A stretch of 64,000 nucleotides of DNA from Fodinibacter sp963763015 (GTDB taxonomy: Bacteria > Actinomycetota > Actinomycetes > Actinomycetales > Dermatophilaceae), in NCBI GenBank assembly GCA_963763015.1, contig CAVXML010000011.1:124001-188000 (forward strand). Direction: 5' to 3'. Numbering within the stretch: position 1 is the first letter of the stretch; every line of letters begins with the position of its first letter. Both the position numbers and the translations under genes were made by a program. The notes under the pieces are model-generated. The model was not told the DNA's origin. It ran no database searches and saw only the letters and a program-made list of their open reading frames with translations. Of the stretch, positions 60,067 to 64,000 are shown piece after piece.

Positions 60067-62321
60067 CCGACACGAAGACCGGCCCGGTGACCGACGCGAA
60101 GACCGACGCGGCGACCAAGCCGGAGGCAGACCGAGTGCCCGACGGCGAGGTCCGGCACCTGACGTGCACGCTCTGCGAGGCCATGTGCGCGCTGGAGGTG
60201 CGGCTCGACCGCACGGGGGCCATCGCCTCGATGCGCGGACACGAGGCCGACCCGCTCTCTCGCGGGCACATCTGCCCCAAGGCGTTCGCGCTCCAGGACG
60301 TGCACGAGGACCCGGACCGGCTGCGCCGCCCGGTCGTGCGGACCCCGGACGGAGGCTGGCGGGAGGTGTCGTGGAAGGAGGCGTTCCGGGTCGCCGCCAC
60401 CCGGCTCGCCGAGGTCCAGCGAGTGCATGGGGACGACGCCCTCGCCGTCTACCTCGGCAACCCCAACGTCCACAGCCTCGGTGCGCTCACCCACCACCCC
60501 ACCCTCGTGCGGTTGCTGCGCACTCGGAACCGCTTCTCCGCCACCTCGGTCGACCAGCTGCCGCACCAGGTCGTCGCCTGGGCGCTCTACGGCCACCAGT
60601 ACCTCCTGCCGGTACCGGACATCGACCGCACCGACCTCCTCGTGCTCGTCGGCCACAACCCGATGGCGTCCAACGGGTCGCTGTGGACCGTGCCCGACTT
60701 CCCCCAGCGGCGGCGTGAGCTGGCGGCCCGCGGCGGGCGGCTCGTCGTCGTCGACCCGCGGCGCACGGAGACTGCGGGGGTCGCCGACGAGCACCACTTC
60801 GTCCGGCCGGGGACGGACGCCGCCGTGCTCCTGGCCGTCGTTCGCGAGCTCCTCGTCCAGGGACTCGCCCGTCCGGCGGCATACGTCGACGGCGTCGAGG
60901 ACGTGAAGAAGGCGGTGCTGGCGTTCACACCCGAGCTCGCCGAGGAGGTCAGCGGGATGCCGGCCGCGACCGTCCGCGCGCTGGCCCGCGACCTCGCCGC
61001 AGCCCCCTCAGCCGCCGTCCACGGTCGGATGGGCGTCTCGACCCAGGCCCACGGCGTGGTGTGCCAGTGGGCGATCCAGGCGATCAACGTGCTCACCGGC
61101 AACCTCGACCGCCCGGGCGGGACGATGTTCACCACGCCTGCGGTCGACCTCGTCGGGCGGGGCGTCCTCTCGCCGGGGGGCTTCGGCCGGCGCCGGACCC
61201 GGGTGCGAGGGCTCCCGGGCTTCGGGGGTGAGCTTCCCGTCGCAGCACTCGCCGAGGAGATCACCACGCCGGGCGATGGCCGGGTACGGGCGCTCCTCAC
61301 GATGGCCGGCAACCCCGTGTCGTCGACCCCGGGCGGCCACCGGCTCGACGAGGCCCTGGCCGGCCTCGACGCCATGGTTGCCGTCGACTTCTACGTCAAC
61401 GAGACCACCCGCCACGCCGACGTCATCCTCCCTCCCACAGGACCGCTCGAGCGCGACCACTACGACCTCGTCTTCCACCTCCTCGCCGTCCGGGACACCG
61501 CCCGGTGGTCCCCGGCGCTGTTCCGCAAGGACCCCGGCTCCCGGCACGACTGGGAGATCGCCCGGGACCTCGGCACTGCGATGATCCGTGCGCGAGGGTG
61601 GCGTCATCGGTGGTCGAGAGGGGCGCTGACGGCCGCGGTGCGGCTCCAGGTGTCGCCCCGCCGCCAGGTCGATGCCCTGCTCCGCTCCTCCAGTGCCGAC
61701 CTGTCGGTGGCCAAGCTCGAACGGATGCCGGGCGGCGCCGACCACGGACCGCTGCGGTCCCGCCTGCCCGACCGGCTGAGGACCCCGGGGAAGCGGATCG
61801 ACCTGGCCTTCCCCCTGGTGATCGAGGCCCTGGCCACCCTGCCTGGGGAGCTGGTCGACGGGTCGCGGCTCGCGGCGGGGCAGCTGCTGCTCATCGGTCG
61901 GCGCCATCAGCGGGACAACAACTCGTGGCTGCACAACTCGAGCCGGCTCACCCGAGGCCGGCCGCGGCACGCCCTCCTCGCCCACCCCGACGACCTGGCG
62001 GAGCGGAGCATCCGGGACGGGGACACGGTGCTCGTGCGGTCGGCGGTCGGGCAGGTCGAGGTCGAGGTGGCCGCCACCGACGACCTCATGCCGGGAGTCG
62101 TGTCGCTGCCGCACGGCTACGGGCACCGGAGGGAGGGAGTGCGCCTGCGGAACGCCGGGCGGCTGCCGGGGGCGTCGGTCAACGACCTGACGGACCCGTC
62201 CGTGGTCGAGGGGTTGTCAGCCAACGCAGTCCTCAACGGGGTGCCGGTGACGGTCGAGCCGCTCGCCGCGCCGGCCGCCGAGAAGGCCGTGAGCGGAGCC
62301 ACCCGCGAGGAGCCGGGCTGA
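60063..62321 (+). CDS. Molybdopterin-dependent oxidoreductase with [4Fe-4S] site
   Basis: 752 residues of the formate-dehydrogenase/nitrate-reductase-like (DMSO reductase) superfamily. N-terminal iron-sulfur ligands CTLCEAMCALEV and GHICPKAFAL; molybdopterin-binding NPMASNGSLWTVPDF, AVHGRMGVSTQAHG and NVLTGNLDRPGG; the C-terminal MGD-binding barrel starts near RIDLAFPLVIEAL. No signal peptide, so cytoplasmic. The substrate is unknown; similar proteins often act without a dedicated partner. GTG overlaps the crotonase stop. The TetR gene follows convergently, 8 bases away. Confidence 0.9.
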   Translation: MTDTKTGPVTDAKTDAATKPEADRVPDGEVRHLTCTLCEAMCALEVRLDRTGAIASMRGHEADPLSRGHICPKAFALQDVHEDPDRLRRPVVRTPDGGWREVSWKEAFRVAATRLAEVQRVHGDDALAVYLGNPNVHSLGALTHHPTLVRLLRTRNRFSATSVDQLPHQVVAWALYGHQYLLPVPDIDRTDLLVLVGHNPMASNGSLWTVPDFPQRRRELAARGGRLVVVDPRRTETAGVADEHHFVRPGTDAAVLLAVVRELLVQGLARPAAYVDGVEDVKKAVLAFTPELAEEVSGMPAATVRALARDLAAAPSAAVHGRMGVSTQAHGVVCQWAIQAINVLTGNLDRPGGTMFTTPAVDLVGRGVLSPGGFGRRRTRVRGLPGFGGELPVAALAEEITTPGDGRVRALLTMAGNPVSSTPGGHRLDEALAGLDAMVAVDFYVNETTRHADVILPPTGPLERDHYDLVFHLLAVRDTARWSPALFRKDPGSRHDWEIARDLGTAMIRARGWRHRWSRGALTAAVRLQVSPRRQVDALLRSSSADLSVAKLERMPGGADHGPLRSRLPDRLRTPGKRIDLAFPLVIEALATLPGELVDGSRLAAGQLLLIGRRHQRDNNSWLHNSSRLTRGRPRHALLAHPDDLAERSIRDGDTVLVRSAVGQVEVEVAATDDLMPGVVSLPHGYGHRREGVRLRNAGRLPGASVNDLTDPSVVEGLSANAVLNGVPVTVEPLAAPAAEKAVSGATREEPG

Positions 62322-62329
62322 CCGGGCGC

Positions 62330-62944
62330 TCAGCCGTCCGCGGTGAGGAGTGCGAGCGCGCGGGTGCAGTGGTCGACCAGGCCGGCCCTGGCGGCATCCC
62401 TCTCCGACCGCGGTAGAGCAGACCACTGGAGGGCCCGGTCCTCCAGGTAGGCCACCCACCCGTGCACCACGGGGCGCACGGCATCCGGCTGTCCCGTGGC
62501 GGCCATGACGGCCGAGGCGAGGTGCTCCCGGATTCCCGCCACGCCGTCGGTGGCAGCGGCCCGCACGATGGGGGCCTGACCGAGCACGAGCGCGACGTAG
62601 GACGCCCGTCGTCGAGAGACCTGGTCGAGGAACCGCTCGACGACCTGGCGCACGGCCGCGTCGCCGGCCACGCCGGCATCCGGGGCGACGTTCCTGGCCA
62701 CCCGCCGGCCGGCCGCCTCGACGACGGCGCGGTGGTAGTCGGTCTTGGTCGGGAAGTAGTGGAAGAGCAGCCCGCGGGACACCCCCGCCTCGGCGGCGAC
62801 CTCGTCGAGCGAGAGGTCCTGGACCGGGCGCTCGACGAACTTGCGCAGGCCGATGCCCACGAGCTGGCGTCGCCGGTCGTCCGGGGTCATCCGCACTCGC
62901 GCCGTCCCCGCCAGACCGTTCGCCGGCGCTCGGTCCTCCGCCAT
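62330..62944 (-). CDS. TetR-family transcriptional regulator
   Basis: 204 residues. N-terminal HTH: RRRQLVGIGLRKFVERPVQDLSLDEVAAEAGVSRGLLFHYFPTKTDYHRAV; the rest is a ligand-binding helical domain. ATG 62944 is chosen because the alternative ATG at 62956 lies inside the palindromic operator. Divergent from an acyl-CoA dehydrogenase gene, its probable target. Confidence 0.93.
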   Translation of the reverse strand: MAEDRAPANGLAGTARVRMTPDDRRRQLVGIGLRKFVERPVQDLSLDEVAAEAGVSRGLLFHYFPTKTDYHRAVVEAAGRRVARNVAPDAGVAGDAAVRQVVERFLDQVSRRRASYVALVLGQAPIVRAAATDGVAGIREHLASAVMAATGQPDAVRPVVHGWVAYLEDRALQWSALPRSERDAARAGLVDHCTRALALLTADG

Positions 62945-62948
62945 GCTA

Positions 62949-62977
62949 TTGAGCATTGCTCAACAACCCTCTAGGGT
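62949..62977. promoter_or_regulatory. TetR operator overlapping the acyl-CoA dehydrogenase promoter
   Basis: Perfect palindrome TTGAGCA-T-TGCTCAA at 62949-62963. Its first half is the -35 (TTGAGC) of the plus-strand gene; 17 bases later is the -10 TAGGGT (62972-62977), then 6 bases to ATG 62984. Confidence 0.8.
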
Positions 62978-62983
62978 CAAGGC

Positions 62984-64000
62984 ATGGACTTCGCTCCCTC
63001 TCCTCGCGCCGCGGACCTCGCGCGGCGCGTCCGCGAGTTCGTCGACACCGAGGTCGAGCCGATGGAGTCGTCAGTGCTGCGCGACGTCGCCGAGCGGCGC
63101 GCCCGTGGTGAGGACGCCTGGCCGCCGTCACCGGTGGTCGAGGAGCTCAAGGGCAGGGCTCGCAGCCAAGGCCTCTGGAACCTCTTCCTCCCCGCCGGGC
63201 ACGGCGACCGGTACGCCGCCCGCTTCGGCACCGACGGCGGCACCGGCCTGAGCAACACCGACTACGCCGCAGTCGCAGAGCAGATGGGCCGCTCCGCCCT
63301 GGCACCCCTGGTGCTCAACTGCAACGCGCCTGACACCGGCAACATGGAGGTCCTGCTGCGCTACGGCACCCCCGCGCAGCAGGAGGAGTGGCTCGAACCA
63401 CTCCTCCAGGGCCGGGTGCGCAGCACCTTCCTCATGACCGAGCCGGGCGTCGCGAGCTCCGACGCCACGACCATGCAGGCGCGCGCGTCCCTGGACGGCG
63501 ACGACGTCGTGCTCGAGGGCCGCAAGTGGTGGTCGACGGGCGCCGGCCACCCGGACTGTCGGGTGGGCGTCTTCATGGGGCTGACGGATCCCGAGGCGCA
63601 CCGACACCGCCAGCACTCGATGGTGCTCGTGCCGATGGACGCGCCCGGAGTGCGGGTGGAGCGGATGCTGACCGCGCTGGGCCAGTACGACGAGCCGCTG
63701 GGTCACGGCGAGGTCAGACTGACGGGTGTGCGCCTGCCGGCCAGCAGCATCCTCGCCGGGCCGGGACGCGCCTTCGAGATCGCCCAGGGGCGCCTCGGCC
63801 CGGGCCGGGTTCACCACTGCATGCGGCTCATCGGGTTGGCCGAGAGGGCACTCGAGCTGGCCTGCGAGCGTGCCACGAGCCGGGTCGCGTTCGGCAAGCC
63901 GCTGGCCAACCTCGGCGGCAACCGGGAGCGCCTGGCGCGCGCCCGCATCGCCATCAGCTCCGCCCGGCTGCTCGTGCTCCACGCCGCCTGGAAGCTCGAC
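62984..64000 (+). CDS. Acyl-CoA dehydrogenase family protein, partial (C-terminus cut)
   Basis: 339 visible residues; the reading frame runs off the window. N-terminal helical domain RAADLARRVREFVDTEVEPMES; then FLMTEPGVASSDATTMQARA and VVLEGRKWWSTGAGHPDCRVG, the FAD/substrate middle domain; then VHHCMRLIGLAERALELACERATSRVAFGKPLANLGGNRE. Probably a long-chain or FadE-type enzyme of fatty-acid oxidation. The leaderless promoter under a TetR palindrome sets the start. Confidence 0.9.
   Translation, partial: MDFAPSPRAADLARRVREFVDTEVEPMESSVLRDVAERRARGEDAWPPSPVVEELKGRARSQGLWNLFLPAGHGDRYAARFGTDGGTGLSNTDYAAVAEQMGRSALAPLVLNCNAPDTGNMEVLLRYGTPAQQEEWLEPLLQGRVRSTFLMTEPGVASSDATTMQARASLDGDDVVLEGRKWWSTGAGHPDCRVGVFMGLTDPEAHRHRQHSMVLVPMDAPGVRVERMLTALGQYDEPLGHGEVRLTGVRLPASSILAGPGRAFEIAQGRLGPGRVHHCMRLIGLAERALELACERATSRVAFGKPLANLGGNRERLARARIAISSARLLVLHAAWKLD

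Overview
The window is a very GC-rich, gene-dense bacterial chromosome segment with frequent GTG starts, many four-base start/stop overlaps and a FurA-KatG pair. It carries F420/PPOX-type proteins, a WS/DGAT acyltransferase and a decaprenoxanthin/isorenieratene-style heterodimeric lycopene cyclase. Together these point to an actinobacterium, most likely of the Micrococcales (Intrasporangiaceae-like; this placement is inference from gene content and style, not from a marker gene). I found no rRNA, tRNA, CRISPR array, transposase or phage gene, and no stretch over 300 bases without a gene. The longest gap is 57641-57922, which holds a tandem octamer array.

Layout. 1-2.3 kb: 5-oxoprolinase operon pxpA-pxpB-pxpC (pxpC cut by the window edge). 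2.4-6.4 kb: cold-shock protein, a pseudo-receiver/thioredoxin-reductase-like flavoprotein coupled to a membrane protein, a PPOX-type protein and an SRPBCC protein. 6.5-16.1 kb: carotenoid locus. A seven-gene minus-strand operon crtE-crtI-(crtB::idi fusion)-crtYc-crtYd-crtT-crtU is flanked by a Rieske protein and a divergent FAD oxidoreductase. The content predicts isoprenoid precursor balancing, phytoene synthesis, desaturation to lycopene, cyclisation to beta-carotene and ring aromatisation to isorenieratene-type pigment. 16.1-26.5 kb: lipoprotein, small stress and VOC proteins, WS/DGAT with an alpha/beta hydrolase, fumarase and a SWIM-SNF2 helicase. 26.6-33.7 kb: putrescine/GABA-type aminotransferase and aldehyde dehydrogenase, a frameshifted GH43 glycosidase, HU, a membrane protein and a decayed Rsm22-family pseudogene.

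33.7-39.8 kb is a redox island. Two copies of the same operator (CATACCC-N4-GGGTATG/A) sit in front of a thioredoxin/CsoR-family regulator/methyltransferase operon, and between a CoA-disulfide reductase-rhodanese fusion and a 53-residue Cys-rich protein. The regulator keeps the two cysteines but lacks the copper-ligand histidine, so I read it as a persulfide-type (CstR-like) regulon. FurA-KatG follows directly. 39.9-46.6 kb: zinc alcohol dehydrogenase, LacI regulator with a CebR-like operator at its own start, a cupin (ribosomal-oxygenase-like) enzyme coupled to a Gly/Asp repeat peptide, and a cNMP/CBS/nucleotidyltransferase protein coupled to a DnaQ-like exonuclease. 46.6-57.6 kb: LysR regulator with a divergent 55-residue gene, a large class-V PLP enzyme, a GNAT enzyme, two tandem ABC ATPase/permease pairs, ZIP transporter, NAD synthetase and quinone oxidoreductase. 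57.6-64 kb: octamer array, MFS exporter, crotonase coupled to a molybdopterin oxidoreductase, TetR regulator with a palindromic operator, and an acyl-CoA dehydrogenase cut by the window edge.

A recurring signal across the window is a -10-like hexamer (TANNNT or close) followed by exactly 6, sometimes 7, bases and then the start codon. This is the geometry of leaderless transcription. I used it to choose several start codons.
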